Source: Hahellaceae bacterium
GTDB taxonomy: Bacteria; Pseudomonadota; Gammaproteobacteria; Pseudomonadales; Oleiphilaceae
Assembly (NCBI GenBank): GCA_016716085.1
Contig: JADJWY010000001.1
Location: 248,001 to 312,000 of the forward strand
Length of the DNA: 64,000 nt
Direction of reading: 5' to 3'
A program made the position numbers and the translations under genes. The notes beneath the pieces are model-generated. The model worked only from the letters and a program-made list of their open reading frames with translations. It was not told the origin of the DNA and did no database searches. Of this stretch, positions 1 to 8,041 are shown piece after piece (positions within the stretch are counted from its first letter, which is position 1; every line of letters begins with the position of its first letter).

Positions 1-1
1 T

Positions 2-1567
2 CTGATGGATCGTTTTGACGAAAAACTGATTCGCAGTTACATGGAACGCCTCGACCGGAACTCACTTGTCACGGTGCTCGTCGCACCCGATGTCGACACT
101 CAAAAAAAGGAACGCTGGTATGACGCCCCTTATGCGTTGTTCACATTGCCAACCTCAACCGGTGTTGTCGCTTCCGAGGTTGAGGATGCACTGGAACTGC
201 CGGAACCCAACCCATTTATTCCGTCTGATTTAACGCTTCTGTCTGGCGCATCCATGAAGATTCCAGCACCACTCAGTCAAGCTGAAGGGTTAGAAGCGTG
301 GTATGCCCAGGATCTGAGTTTCAATTCGCCCAAAGCCAGTTATTACCTCAGTCTGCGCACCCCTATCACGAATGACAGTGCCCGCGATGTCGTGCTGACG
401 GAGCTTTTCATTTCGATGGCACGGGAGGAGCTGAATGAATTCGCCTACCCCGCCTACCTTGCAGGATTGGATTTCAAACTCTACAAACATCAACGTGGTG
501 TAACGCTTCGCATCGACGGTTTCAGTGATAAGCAACCGGAACTGCTCAATCAGATTCTGGAAACCTTAACCGATTTCAATTACGACCAGGCCCTCTTTGA
601 CCGCTTTCATAAAGAAATGCAACGCGATTTGCGTAATAGCCTGCAGAATAAACCGTTCGAACGGCTGGCAGTCGAGAGCCGTGCCTTCCTGCTTGACCCA
701 TACTGGAGTGAAAAAGACCAGCTTAAAGCACTGGAATCGATTACGCTCGCCGACCTGCGCAGCTTTGTACCAGAGCTATGGCAAAACATGAATGCGGTAA
801 CACTGGCGATGGGCAATCTCAGTCAGGATCAGGCGGCGCGTGCCAATGAGGTGGTTGAAGCGCGCCTGTTAGACGGTAAGAACATCGTCGCGGTGCCCAA
901 GAGCCAGGTTGTGCGGATGAAAGATCCTTTGATCTTCAGTGAAATCACCACCATTCACCCGGATGCCGCATATCTGCTGTATGTTCAGGGGCGGGATAAG
1001 TCTTACCGCGACAGAGCAACAATGGGGCTGATCAGCCAGATTATCGCACCGTCCTACTACACTCAGATCCGCACTGAAGCACAGATGGGCTATGTGGTGT
1101 TTGCCACTCCATTCACCCTCATGGAAGTACCCGGTCTGGCCTTTATTGTGCAATCACCCTCGCATACACCGGCTCAAATCGATGAGGCGACACGCCAGTT
1201 TATGAGCGCTTTCGCGAAAGAACTGAACACGATGCCGGCCGAGGTGTTTGCCCGGCATAAGGAAGCAATGCTGACGCGCCTGCTGGAAGAAGACAAAACG
1301 CTGGAACAGCGCGCTGATCGCTACTGGACCGAAATCGATACCGGCAATCCGGCGTTCAATACAACAGAACGTATTGCCGAGCAGGTCAGACAGCTCAGCA
1401 AGTCGGATATCGAGCAGGCTTTTGCGCAGCTTTTCCTAAACGATCCACGCGCGCTGCTGGTGGTTGCCTACCCGGAAACGGCTCAGTCCACCTGGATGCC
1501 CAAGGGGGCCAGACTGGTCGAAGATCGGGCTGAGGTAATGAAAACGAACGAGCGATTTCCGCAGTAA
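2..1567 (+). CDS. M16 family metallopeptidase (insulinase/pitrilysin-like), C-terminal part, truncated by window edge
   Basis: The frame is open from the first bases of the window, so this is the 3' portion of a larger gene; the ATG at position 5 is internal. The ~520 visible residues match the second half of an M16 peptidase of about 950 residues: the middle domain (start, with NPFIPSDL), then the paired C-terminal domains, including an SPSHTPAQIDEATRQF stretch and the terminal LLVVAYP region. The zinc motif HxxEH of this family lies in the N-terminal domain and is outside the window, so activity cannot be judged. Such enzymes degrade peptides in the periplasm or at the outer membrane. Family assignment is confident; the exact subfamily is not. 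Confidence 0.85.
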   Translation: MMDRFDEKLIRSYMERLDRNSLVTVLVAPDVDTQKKERWYDAPYALFTLPTSTGVVASEVEDALELPEPNPFIPSDLTLLSGASMKIPAPLSQAEGLEAWYAQDLSFNSPKASYYLSLRTPITNDSARDVVLTELFISMAREELNEFAYPAYLAGLDFKLYKHQRGVTLRIDGFSDKQPELLNQILETLTDFNYDQALFDRFHKEMQRDLRNSLQNKPFERLAVESRAFLLDPYWSEKDQLKALESITLADLRSFVPELWQNMNAVTLAMGNLSQDQAARANEVVEARLLDGKNIVAVPKSQVVRMKDPLIFSEITTIHPDAAYLLYVQGRDKSYRDRATMGLISQIIAPSYYTQIRTEAQMGYVVFATPFTLMEVPGLAFIVQSPSHTPAQIDEATRQFMSAFAKELNTMPAEVFARHKEAMLTRLLEEDKTLEQRADRYWTEIDTGNPAFNTTERIAEQVRQLSKSDIEQAFAQLFLNDPRALLVVAYPETAQSTWMPKGARLVEDRAEVMKTNERFPQ

Positions 1568-1838
1568 TCGGTTGGGCAATTCACGCACACCCCCTCTCGG
1601 ACCTGTGGCCGTTTAGTTTGCGCCACAGGTTCTGTTCACCGACTTGATGCAGCTTCCAATCATCAAGCCAACGGCTGAAAATGATATTGAACGTCGATAC
1701 CGCCAAATAGCTGAAGAGGCGCGTCATGCCAGACATAACAGAACCTTATAGCGCCAAGCGGCAGCTCTTCGGCAAGCGATGACATGGCAACCTGACGGAA
1801 TGATGTTGGCCGCTCTCCCGAAGAGTCAGGCAAAAAGC

Positions 1839-2135
1839 TCACAAATGCCTTTCTACATCCATTCGATCACGTAGGATCCGGATAATAAGAATATCGGTCT
1901 CGCGTTTTCTGTAAAAGATAATGTGGCGCTCATATTCAAAGCGATGGCAACCGACTTTGATGTGATCGATATTACGGCCCAAAGTGGGGGAATCGGTTAA
2001 TAGTTTGACCGTTTTTTCTAATCCGGCATCGTACTTATCTGCTTGAGCACTGCCCCATTCCTTGGCAGTTGTCAGGTATATATCGATCAGGTCTCGTTCG
2101 GCACGTTTAGAATAGGTGTATCTCTTATCCGGCAT
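1839..2135 (-). CDS. RelE/ParE-family toxin
   Basis: About 98 residues beginning MPDKRYTYSKRAERDL, a typical ParE opening (xYxxSxxAxxDLxxIY), with the central WGxxQAxxY motif (WGSAQADKYDAGLE), then PxLGR and the final FYRK...ILIIRILRDRMD strand. I chose the ATG at 2135 rather than the longer open frame because it starts at the family N terminus and overlaps the stop of the upstream antitoxin by 11 bases, the usual parDE arrangement. ParE toxins poison DNA gyrase, while some relatives cleave mRNA; the target here is not shown by sequence. All core ParE motifs look intact, so the toxin is probably active. Confidence 0.9.
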   Translation of the reverse strand: MPDKRYTYSKRAERDLIDIYLTTAKEWGSAQADKYDAGLEKTVKLLTDSPTLGRNIDHIKVGCHRFEYERHIIFYRKRETDILIIRILRDRMDVERHL

Positions 2136-2379
2136 GTAGTTCAGCTTTTGCCTGAGCGATGATTTCAGCGTGTGTGCGCTTACTCTCGCCGCTTTCTTCA
2201 CCTTCAATTAACGCTTGGCGTAAAATTTCAACTTTAGTTTTATATTCGGCTTCTTGTACTTCGAGCAGTCTTAGACCAGCTCTTACCGCTTCGCTGGCAT
2301 TGCGGTAACGTCCGCTCTCCTTGAGTTGCGCAATAAAACCTGTGAAATGCTCACCAAGATCAATGCTGGTTGTAGGCAT
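2125..2379 (-). CDS. ParD-family antitoxin (ribbon-helix-helix)
   Basis: 84 residues starting MPTTSIDLGEHFTGFI, with the ParD signature GRYRNASEAVRAGLRLLE. The N-terminal ribbon-helix-helix binds operator DNA, and the C-terminal helices (residues ~45-84, charged, EYKTKVEILRQAL) should wrap the toxin. The start at 2379 is supported by a GAGGAG ribosome site about 6 bases upstream; a longer in-frame start at 2415 would run into the operator palindrome. It is the first gene of a two-gene operon with the overlapping ParE-like toxin. Autorepression through the inverted repeat just upstream is inferred. Confidence 0.9.
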   Translation of the reverse strand: MPTTSIDLGEHFTGFIAQLKESGRYRNASEAVRAGLRLLEVQEAEYKTKVEILRQALIEGEESGESKRTHAEIIAQAKAELHAG

Positions 2380-2404
2380 GACAATCTTCTCCTCGTAATC
2401 GCTA

Positions 2405-2429
2405 AAAACTACCAAATACTGGTAGTTTT
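2405..2429. promoter_or_regulatory. Candidate ParD operator: perfect inverted repeat
   Basis: Perfect 10-base arms AAAACTACCA and TGGTAGTTTT separated by AATAC, centred 38 bases upstream of the antitoxin start. Position and symmetry fit an autoregulatory operator for a ribbon-helix-helix antitoxin. The binding function is inference. Confidence 0.65.
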
Positions 2430-2641
2430 GTCAAAATACTAGCTCCTTTCCAGTGCACGCCAATGACCGCTAAAAGAAATTTCGGAGCAGAAAACGTATT
2501 TACTTGCGCAAACGCTGGTCTGCCAATAACCAAGCCATCTTTGATTTGTCATGTTTGCCGCCTGGAAAATTGTGCTCATTTAGCAAACCTCAATAAACGG
2601 GGAATTCTGATCGACCCCGGCTGACCTCTTAGTTCTGCTAA

Positions 2642-3319
2642 TCGGCATTTGCCGACACTCAGACCTACTATGTCATCACCGACCATTTGGGCACGCCTCA
2701 GATGGTTACCGATCAGAGCCAAGCTGTCATCTGGCAGACCGAGCAAACGCCTTTCGGTGAAGTGACCCAGACCACCGGAACCTTAGCGCAGCCACTGCGT
2801 TTTCCGGGCCAGTATGCCGACCCCGAAACGGGCTATAGTTACAACTACTTCCGGGATTACGACCCGAGTGTTGGGCGCTATGTTCAGAGTGATCCGATTG
2901 GGTTGCGTGGTGGGTTGAACACTTATGGGTATGTTTATCAGAATCCGCTGATCAGGATTGATCCGTTTGGTCTAGAGGTTGGAGATTGGTGGGATTTGCC
3001 CGCGAACTTCGGTCATGCATACGACCTCGCGCGTTACGAGTTGGCTAGGCCGGGGCATGGCGGTCATAATGACCACAGCGATGCTAGCCGGCATTCTGAA
3101 TGGAGCCGACGTATGTGCGAAGAAATTAATCCGTTTACCTCATGGGCTGCAGGAGTAGGTCACGAAATCGACGGTCTTCTAAATGGGCAACCATGGAATG
3201 AATTTATGATGGATTTACATAACAACCAGGAGGGACGGAATGCTGCAAGTGAGGGGCGTCCCGTCGATCCGTCCAATCTAGTTACTAGCCCTGACGATGC
3301 AGGCAGCATTATTTATTGA
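2642..3319 (+). CDS. Rhs/YD-repeat C-terminal tip with candidate toxin domain (truncated or orphan)
   Basis: The open frame has no proper start; the earliest candidate is TTG at 2687. It begins in the middle of an Rhs core (YYVITDHLGTPQMV), runs through the conserved core end (SDPIGLRGGLNTYGYVYQNP, then DPFGL at about residue 110 of the frame), and ends in a ~117-residue variable tip. The tip carries HNDHSDASRHSEWSRRM, a conserved-looking HE (VGHEIDG) and DLHNNQEGR. That pattern recalls the helical DxxRH...HE...D.HNN domains of polymorphic toxins (DUF6973-like), from memory. Rhs proteins deliver such tips into competing cells. The core and shell are missing, so this is a displaced orphan tip or the remnant of a larger gene, and the base composition is AT-richer than the surroundings. 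Confidence 0.75.
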   Translation, partial: SAFADTQTYYVITDHLGTPQMVTDQSQAVIWQTEQTPFGEVTQTTGTLAQPLRFPGQYADPETGYSYNYFRDYDPSVGRYVQSDPIGLRGGLNTYGYVYQNPLIRIDPFGLEVGDWWDLPANFGHAYDLARYELARPGHGGHNDHSDASRHSEWSRRMCEEINPFTSWAAGVGHEIDGLLNGQPWNEFMMDLHNNQEGRNAASEGRPVDPSNLVTSPDDAGSIIY

Positions 3320-3353
3320 GTTTTTTATTTCAATTGGGATGTAGATCTGCAGG

Positions 3354-3710
3354 ATGGGAAAAAAACTAATCAGCTCAACCGCTTGTCTTTTGATTCTGGT
3401 TGCTTGTGAAAGTGACCAAGTTGGGACAATTAAAGTGAAGAACGATTCCGGCCATGTGGTTCAAAGCCTGAAAGTTGATGTTTGTGATAGTCAATTTGAA
3501 AAATATGAACTGCCTAATCAGTCGCAAGTTGAGTTTAAATACGATGCCAATTGTGAAGGCCACTATACGATAGCTGTTGAATGGGATAAGGGCGCATTCT
3601 TGAACAAGAAGTTAGGATACGTCACCCCCCATATCGACTCAAATCAAACAATAGTTGTCGGACCCCACAGCATTAGCATTGACGAAACCAAATTAACAGA
3701 CAATCAATAA
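3354..3710 (+). CDS. Small predicted lipoprotein, candidate immunity protein for the Rhs tip
   Basis: 118 residues. The N terminus (MGKKLISSTACLLILVAC) has a positively charged start, a hydrophobic stretch and a lipobox ending at Cys18, so it should be a lipid-anchored periplasmic protein. The mature part is probably beta-rich, with two further cysteines (VDVC, DANC) that could form a disulfide. I do not recognise the family. It lies 34 bases after an Rhs variable tip, where immunity genes normally sit. An envelope-anchored immunity protein would imply a toxin acting in the periplasm. That role is inference from position only. Confidence 0.6.
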   Translation: MGKKLISSTACLLILVACESDQVGTIKVKNDSGHVVQSLKVDVCDSQFEKYELPNQSQVEFKYDANCEGHYTIAVEWDKGAFLNKKLGYVTPHIDSNQTIVVGPHSISIDETKLTDNQ

Positions 3711-3719
3711 CCAGGAAAA

Positions 3720-3887
3720 ATGCGTACTAAAACAAGGTCGATTTTATTCTGGATGATTTTTCTAGGGGCGGTCTTTGCCATGTTTGCAACAAAAAATGAG
3801 CCGCTGAAATTTGACGATGTGCTGGCTGGTTTTGTCACTGGCTCAGCTGCCGGCTATTTCCTTGGGCTATTCCTGTCAAAACCCTAG
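3720..3887 (+). CDS. Small membrane protein, 55 residues, unknown function
   Basis: ATG at 3720, AGGA ribosome site 5 bases upstream, stop at 3885-3887. The protein has a basic start (MRTKTRS) and two hydrophobic segments, about residues 8-23 (ILFWMIFLGAVFAMFA) and 34-52 (VLAGFVTGSAAGYFLGLFL), the second with GxxxG-type spacing. It begins 10 bases after the lipoprotein gene in the same orientation, so the two probably share a transcript. It may be a second immunity component or a bystander. No family recognised. Confidence 0.55.
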   Translation: MRTKTRSILFWMIFLGAVFAMFATKNEPLKFDDVLAGFVTGSAAGYFLGLFLSKP

Positions 3888-4061
3888 AAATTTCGGATTG
3901 ACGGACATTCAAGGTGGCGGCCGCCCAATGTCCGAAAACGTCGGACTGCGGACCAAATACCGATAAGATTTTGGCGTGACAGATGCACCTGAAGAGCCAC
4001 CGATTTTAGCCTTTTCCATGCCGCCTCCCGATAGAGCAGCCATTTCAATCCAGTTTCTTCG

Positions 4062-4562
4062 TTAGCGATCTTGTGTCAGTTTTTTCATACGCCCACGCGC
4101 CGCTTTTGCATCTTTTAACATAGCATCCCAACTATCAGGCGGATTCCCGCTGGCAAGCATTTTTTCAAAAATCCTGTAGGCATCTGTTTTGCTGCCAAAT
4201 GCCCTTTTTGTAGATTCGTCGTTCACCCATGCATAAACAATAATTTTCGCTTTTGAATCATAGCGAAAAAACAAACGGTACTGCTGAAAGAACTTGGCCC
4301 TAAACCAGTGCCGGTGTTCCCTTCCGAGAGTATCACCTTGACGAAACTCAGGTGCGGAAGGATCAGCAGGTATAATTTCAAAGGCTAGTTTGGCAATTGC
4401 AGCAAGGCGCTTTGAATCGTTCTTGCTGGAAAAATTCAGCGGATCTTTTTGCTGCAATGCACTTACTTTTTTAGCTAATGCTTCCAGTTGATCCAGGAAT
4501 AACGGGTGGCAAAAAATTGTCCACCCATTGATAACGAGAGTCGATGATTCTGACAATATCAT
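4062..4562 (-). CDS. yhaV: Type II toxin YhaV (ribosome-dependent RNase)
   Basis: 166 residues with the YhaV pattern: NGWTIFCHPLFLDQ at the start, then FRQGDTLGREHRHWFRAKF, QQYRLFFRYDS, and the C-terminal KIIVYAWVND..TKRAFGSKTDAY. YhaV belongs to the RelE superfamily and cleaves translated mRNA. The length is slightly above the E. coli protein (about 154). The start shares ATGA with the stop of the antitoxin gene, so the two are translationally coupled. No disrupted motif is visible. Confidence 0.9.
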   Translation of the reverse strand: MILSESSTLVINGWTIFCHPLFLDQLEALAKKVSALQQKDPLNFSSKNDSKRLAAIAKLAFEIIPADPSAPEFRQGDTLGREHRHWFRAKFFQQYRLFFRYDSKAKIIVYAWVNDESTKRAFGSKTDAYRIFEKMLASGNPPDSWDAMLKDAKAARGRMKKLTQDR

Positions 4563-4888
4563 TCATCCTCATCATCTAAGGGGGCGTCCAAATCCACATC
4601 AACACAGCCTACAAGACCCTGGATGTGTGAAAACAATGCCGGTGTGATTGAAGCAAGCCTCTGAGGATTAGACTGGATGTCCTTGGCGAGAAATTCCAGA
4701 AAACTGCTCAAAACAGGGTCGTTCTCATCCTCATTAGCTTTGGAAATCAAAACGGTTCCATCGGCCTGGATGGTATAACGGATTTTCTCCCGTTTGCCCA
4801 AGTGCAGAGCCTTCCTGACAGCTTCAGGGACCGTAGTTTGATAGCGATCAGTCAGGGTAGACTCAGATACTAATAGTCCGGTAGACAT
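4559..4888 (-). CDS. prlF: Antitoxin PrlF (SohA), AbrB/SpoVT fold
   Basis: 109 residues. The N terminus holds an AbrB-type swapped-hairpin DNA-binding motif (STLTDRYQTTVPEAVRKALHLG, KIRYTIQADGTVLI), followed by an acidic helical tail ending in DLDAPLDDEDE that should neutralise YhaV. Length and order match E. coli PrlF. It precedes yhaV with a 4-base ATGA overlap. A perfect 24-base palindrome lies 37 bases upstream and is the obvious autoregulatory site. Confidence 0.9.
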   Translation of the reverse strand: MSTGLLVSESTLTDRYQTTVPEAVRKALHLGKREKIRYTIQADGTVLISKANEDENDPVLSSFLEFLAKDIQSNPQRLASITPALFSHIQGLVGCVDVDLDAPLDDEDE

Positions 4889-4924
4889 ATTGGCCTCGCA
4901 AGGGTTGGAATCAGCTCAACCCAA

Positions 4925-4948
4925 ATGGTAATGCAATTGCATTACCAT
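4925..4948. promoter_or_regulatory. Perfect 24-base palindrome, candidate PrlF-YhaV operator
   Basis: The 12-base half ATGGTAATGCAA is followed at once by its exact reverse complement. It sits 37 bases before the prlF start, in the promoter position. A dimeric AbrB-type repressor would fit such symmetry. Binding is inferred. Confidence 0.7.
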
Positions 4949-4991
4949 CTCAAGCTGTATTCAAAGCCCAGAATGCAACCGGCATCAAAGA

Positions 4992-5573
4992 TTAAGGGTT
5001 CTTCTCCCAACGATATTCCATCTGCCGGGCAGTTTTTTCGGCCAGTTCAAGGCTGTGTAGTCGTGATACAAGATAAAGGCTCATGTCGATTCCGGCCGAG
5101 ATCCCACCCGAACTCACCACTCTCCTCTCATCAACCCATCTGACGTCTTTGATGACCTCAAGATGAGGAAAGGTGGTCTGCAGATCCTCCTGATCTTCCC
5201 AATGTGTGGTCACCCGGTTTAGCAGATCGGGTTGCGCACTCGCCAGAATGAAAACGCCCGTACAGACGGTCGCAATCAAGCTCACCTGTGCAACCTGACT
5301 GGAAATCCAGGTTTTAACCCGTGCCTTATGCATTTCGTCCGTATGCACGCCGCCAACGATGACCAGCACATCTAACGGAGGATGCGTTGCGATGGTGTAG
5401 TCGGGTATGACCCGATAGCCAGCCCTTGCGGTCACCGGCCCCTCTTTTTCCGCGATCAGGTAAACCGCAAAAGGCTTATCGCTGCTGACACGGGAAGCTG
5501 TGGTAAACACCTCGAAAGGCCCTGAAAAATCCAGAACCTCTGCCTGATCATAAATATAAATTCCAATGTTCAC
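4992..5573 (-). CDS. DJ-1/PfpI (class I glutamine amidotransferase-like) family protein
   Basis: About 193 residues starting at GTG 5573 (VNIGIYIYDQAEVLDFSGP), preceded by AGGGAG at a 6-base spacing. The family signs are VLDFSGPFEVF near the N terminus, the VLVIVGGVH loop, and the nucleophile elbow ATVCTGVFILA with the catalytic-type Cys. The end has ISAGIDMSLYLV, as in the DJ-1-like input domain of AraC regulators and in isonitrile hydratases, but no AraC DNA-binding domain follows. The substrate is unknown. It lies 13 bases after the LysE-type exporter gene in the same operon. Confidence 0.85.
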   Translation of the reverse strand: MNIGIYIYDQAEVLDFSGPFEVFTTASRVSSDKPFAVYLIAEKEGPVTARAGYRVIPDYTIATHPPLDVLVIVGGVHTDEMHKARVKTWISSQVAQVSLIATVCTGVFILASAQPDLLNRVTTHWEDQEDLQTTFPHLEVIKDVRWVDERRVVSSGGISAGIDMSLYLVSRLHSLELAEKTARQMEYRWEKNP

Positions 5574-5586
5574 CTGGCACTCCCTT

Positions 5587-6186
5587 TTAGAAATCAATTA
5601 ACGAAACCGCAATCGCCAGCATGGTCAAGCCCACTAGCGCATCCAGCACCTTCCACGACCGGGCACTCCTGAACAGCGGCAACAGAAACCGGGCACCAAA
5701 GCCCAATGCAAAGAAAAATACAAATGAGGCCGTCATTGCACCTGCGGCGAAAAGTACCTGTTCGGGATGATACTGGGTCGAAATCGCGCCCAATAAAACC
5801 ACCGTATCAAGATAGACATGCGGGTTGAGCCAGGTAAAAGCAAGACACACAGCAACGGCTTGAGTCAACGCAACCGGATTTTGTGCACCATCTTCCAGGT
5901 GATGCGTCTTGGTAAGCGCTGAATACAGACTGAGACACCCATATGCACTTAAGAATAGCGCCCCGCCCATGCGTGCCCAGAATTCGACACCTGGATACCG
6001 ATCAAGTACCACACCAAATCCTGTCACGCCCATGACAATCAAAATCGCATCGGACAGCGCACACACCAGACAGACCGCAAACACATGCTGCTGCTTCAGG
6101 CCCTGCTTAAGCACAAACGCATTTTGCGCTCCGATGGCCAGAATCAATGAAAGTCCTAACGAAAATCCTGCCAAATAGCTGGGCAT
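5587..6186 (-). CDS. LysE/ArgO family amino-acid exporter
   Basis: 199 residues with about six hydrophobic segments and the LysE-family motif GLSLILAIGAQNAFVLKQG at residues ~10-28, plus the conserved TWLNPHVYLDTVVLLG. These inner-membrane carriers export basic amino acids such as lysine and arginine. The length is normal. The start at 6186 has no clear ribosome site, but the protein begins exactly at the family N terminus (MPSYLAGFSLGL). It is upstream of the DJ-1-like gene in the same orientation. Confidence 0.9.
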   Translation of the reverse strand: MPSYLAGFSLGLSLILAIGAQNAFVLKQGLKQQHVFAVCLVCALSDAILIVMGVTGFGVVLDRYPGVEFWARMGGALFLSAYGCLSLYSALTKTHHLEDGAQNPVALTQAVAVCLAFTWLNPHVYLDTVVLLGAISTQYHPEQVLFAAGAMTASFVFFFALGFGARFLLPLFRSARSWKVLDALVGLTMLAIAVSLIDF

Positions 6187-6200
6187 TTGTGCTTTTACGG

Positions 6201-6620
6201 TTAAAGCCGATTAACGTTTGAGGCCGAATACGGTCGTACGCTTTCCTGTTCATTCGCGTCGTTTCGAGCAACGATTGCAATCGCTTCTTCAGTCTGACTC
6301 AAATTGACCGGCATATGAGGTACACCTGCGGGAATGTAAATAAAGTCCCCTTGCTTATTGATCGTCGACTCTTTGAGATTTTCACCATAAAACGTCTGAA
6401 CATCGCCCTTTAAAAGATAAATCGCTGTTTCAAATCCTTCATGGTAATGCGGAACAGCGCGACCACCCGCTGGGATGATCACCACATTCATGGAAATTCC
6501 CTGGGCCCCTGCCGTCTGTTCGGAGATTCCCACGAAGTTCGGCAGTTTCTGTAAGGTATCAATGGGAACGTCAGGTCTGACCGTTACAATGTTCCCTTCA
6601 AGATTGAGCGTTTTATCCAT
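6201..6620 (-). CDS. Cupin-domain protein
   Basis: 139 residues forming one double-stranded beta-helix domain. Motif 1 is visible as PHYHEGFETAIYLLKG (two His and a Glu as metal ligands) and motif 2 as GDFIYIPAGVPHMPVN (third His). The substrate is unknown; small single-domain cupins serve as isomerases, dioxygenases or binding proteins. The start is preceded by CAGCAGGTG. It sits in a minus-strand run with the downstream exporter and the upstream zinc-site proteins. Confidence 0.85.
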   Translation of the reverse strand: MDKTLNLEGNIVTVRPDVPIDTLQKLPNFVGISEQTAGAQGISMNVVIIPAGGRAVPHYHEGFETAIYLLKGDVQTFYGENLKESTINKQGDFIYIPAGVPHMPVNLSQTEEAIAIVARNDANEQESVRPYSASNVNRL

Positions 6621-6635
6621 TACACACCTGCTGAC

Positions 6636-6911
6636 TTAAATTTTTGGTGGTAGCTTTTCGCCACAAAAGGGACAGTAGTTCACGCGCAACAGACTATGGT
6701 AGGTCAATTGACCCTCATAATCCGCCTCACCGATGTCGACCTCTTCTTTTTCGGCGAAATGGAGCATATGCAATTCCCATCCACTCTGAGGTTCATCATG
6801 GCGGGACACGCAATGTAACAGGCGATCGCAGTCAGGTAATTCATTTTGATCACAGCGATGCTCTTGATCGTAGGTGCTGTCAGTTATCTCGCCCAATTCG
6901 GTTAAATTCAT
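6636..6911 (-). CDS. Small protein with C-terminal CxxC zinc-type motif, unknown function
   Basis: 91 residues. The C terminus reads VNYCPFCGEKLPPK, a zinc-ribbon-like half site; the N-terminal half has scattered cysteines (HRCDQ, PDCDRLLHC) that could complete a metal site. I do not recognise a named family. It is translationally coupled to the GFA-family gene upstream through an ATGA overlap at 6908-6911, so they are likely co-expressed. Confidence 0.7.
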   Translation of the reverse strand: MNLTELGEITDSTYDQEHRCDQNELPDCDRLLHCVSRHDEPQSGWELHMLHFAEKEEVDIGEADYEGQLTYHSLLRVNYCPFCGEKLPPKI

Positions 6912-7336
6912 GAATGATCATGCCCCAATAATTGAATGAAGTCTTTAAGACCGGGCATGGTTTCAAAACATTCTCCCGTGGGAGACACCACAGCCCAGGC
7001 CGCTTTTGAGTCCAGATAAAGATTGGCCACAATGCGATACGGGCCGTCTTCGAGCGCACCGACTGGGACCCAATAGTAATCCATTTTTCTGAGGATGTTG
7101 GGCACTGGCGAGCCACATTCCTCACAAAAACACGAGGTAAAGCCTGTGTCTTTGACCCAGGTTCTAACTTTGTTCTGCCCCTTCAGCCAGACCAGTTGAT
7201 CTTTGGGAATCACGGTTCCCGAATTCGAGGAGGACCCGCCCTGCTTTCGACACAAGGTGCAATGGCATTGATACATATTGCCATTAAAGGTTTTGAGCTC
7301 AAATTCAATCCCGCCGCACAAACACCTTCCTTTCAT
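6908..7336 (-). CDS. GFA family protein (glutathione-dependent formaldehyde-activating enzyme-like)
   Basis: 142 residues with the zinc-binding cysteine pattern of the GFA/CENP-V fold: GRCLCGGIEFEL at the start, QCHCTLCRKQ at about residue 25, and CFCEECGSPVP at about residue 70. Members bind zinc; a few act in formaldehyde-glutathione chemistry, but most are uncharacterised, so no specific reaction is assigned. The start has a strong AGGAGG site. Its stop overlaps the next gene by four bases. Confidence 0.88.
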   Translation of the reverse strand: MKGRCLCGGIEFELKTFNGNMYQCHCTLCRKQGGSSSNSGTVIPKDQLVWLKGQNKVRTWVKDTGFTSCFCEECGSPVPNILRKMDYYWVPVGALEDGPYRIVANLYLDSKAAWAVVSPTGECFETMPGLKDFIQLLGHDHS

Positions 7337-7362
7337 GATGCCCTCCTGATGGGTGTGTTAGC

Positions 7363-7923
7363 TCACGCTTTAAATTCAGATTTCAGTAAACCAAAACATT
7401 TGAGATCATGAAACCGTCCTTTCCAGAAACCCGCTTCACGACGCAATCCTTCGTCTTTAAAACCGAGATTACGCAACAGAGATTCCGATGCGTGATTGCC
7501 GGGAACCGTGTCCGCCTGGATGCGATGCAAAGGCCCACAAACCAGCCCTCCGCCGAAGGCAAGGTTAAGTATCGTGGACACGGCCTCGCGCGCATAGCCC
7601 CTGCCCCAATGAATCGGCATAAGATCATAGCCAATAACGGCATTTTGCATCTTAGGGCTCCATACGTTAAAACCGCAGGTTCCAATGAGATCACCACCCG
7701 CCTGCAAGCGTATAGCCCAGCGAATACCCAATTGGGCCTCATAACGACTGTTAAACAATTGAATCAAGGCATCGGCCTGCTCAGGCGTTTCAAAGGTCGC
7801 AAGATCGTAGTAGTGAGTCACCGCATCATCTGAAAATAATGAGAAAACTGCAGCGCTATCCGACTTCTCAATTTTTGACAGGTTGAGTCGCTCACTCTTC
7901 AGTTCAGGAAACATCGCGATCAT
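7363..7923 (-). CDS. GNAT-family N-acetyltransferase (RimJ/RimL type)
   Basis: 186 residues. The RimJ-type layout is clear: TERL-like opening (LKSERLNLSKIEKSD), GTCGFNVW, then the acetyl-CoA loop IHWGRGYAREAVSTIL at about residues 100-115, and the NHASESLLRNLGFKDEGLRRE motif. The acceptor is unknown; it could be a ribosomal protein N terminus or a small amine. The start is uncertain: a second ATG lies three codons in, and the only AGGAGG is 15 bases upstream of the first. Confidence 0.88.
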   Translation of the reverse strand: MIAMFPELKSERLNLSKIEKSDSAAVFSLFSDDAVTHYYDLATFETPEQADALIQLFNSRYEAQLGIRWAIRLQAGGDLIGTCGFNVWSPKMQNAVIGYDLMPIHWGRGYAREAVSTILNLAFGGGLVCGPLHRIQADTVPGNHASESLLRNLGFKDEGLRREAGFWKGRFHDLKCFGLLKSEFKA

Positions 7924-8041
7924 ACACCATGGGCAGCGCCTCCTGTTGCTCGTCCAAATAAAAGTTCGAAAGACTTCTTACGAGTTGAGCAACTGCCCCA
8001 GAGTCGGCCACTTTTGCATTTCGGATCCTCATCTTCCTCTC

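Noticed and set aside
1568..1838. Possible gene in the gap after the M16 peptidase, with short open frames on both strands
   Set aside because: The open frames are about 50 codons, begin without ribosome sites and match no family I know; left as unassigned.
2430..2641. Possible upstream part of the Rhs gene
   Set aside because: The Rhs frame ends at a stop just before 2642 and no Rhs-like sequence is visible in the other frames.
3888..4061. Possible tRNA or small RNA between the small membrane gene and yhaV
   Set aside because: Short repeats such as GGACATT and TGTCCGAAAA are present, but no cloverleaf or credible hairpin with a T run was found.
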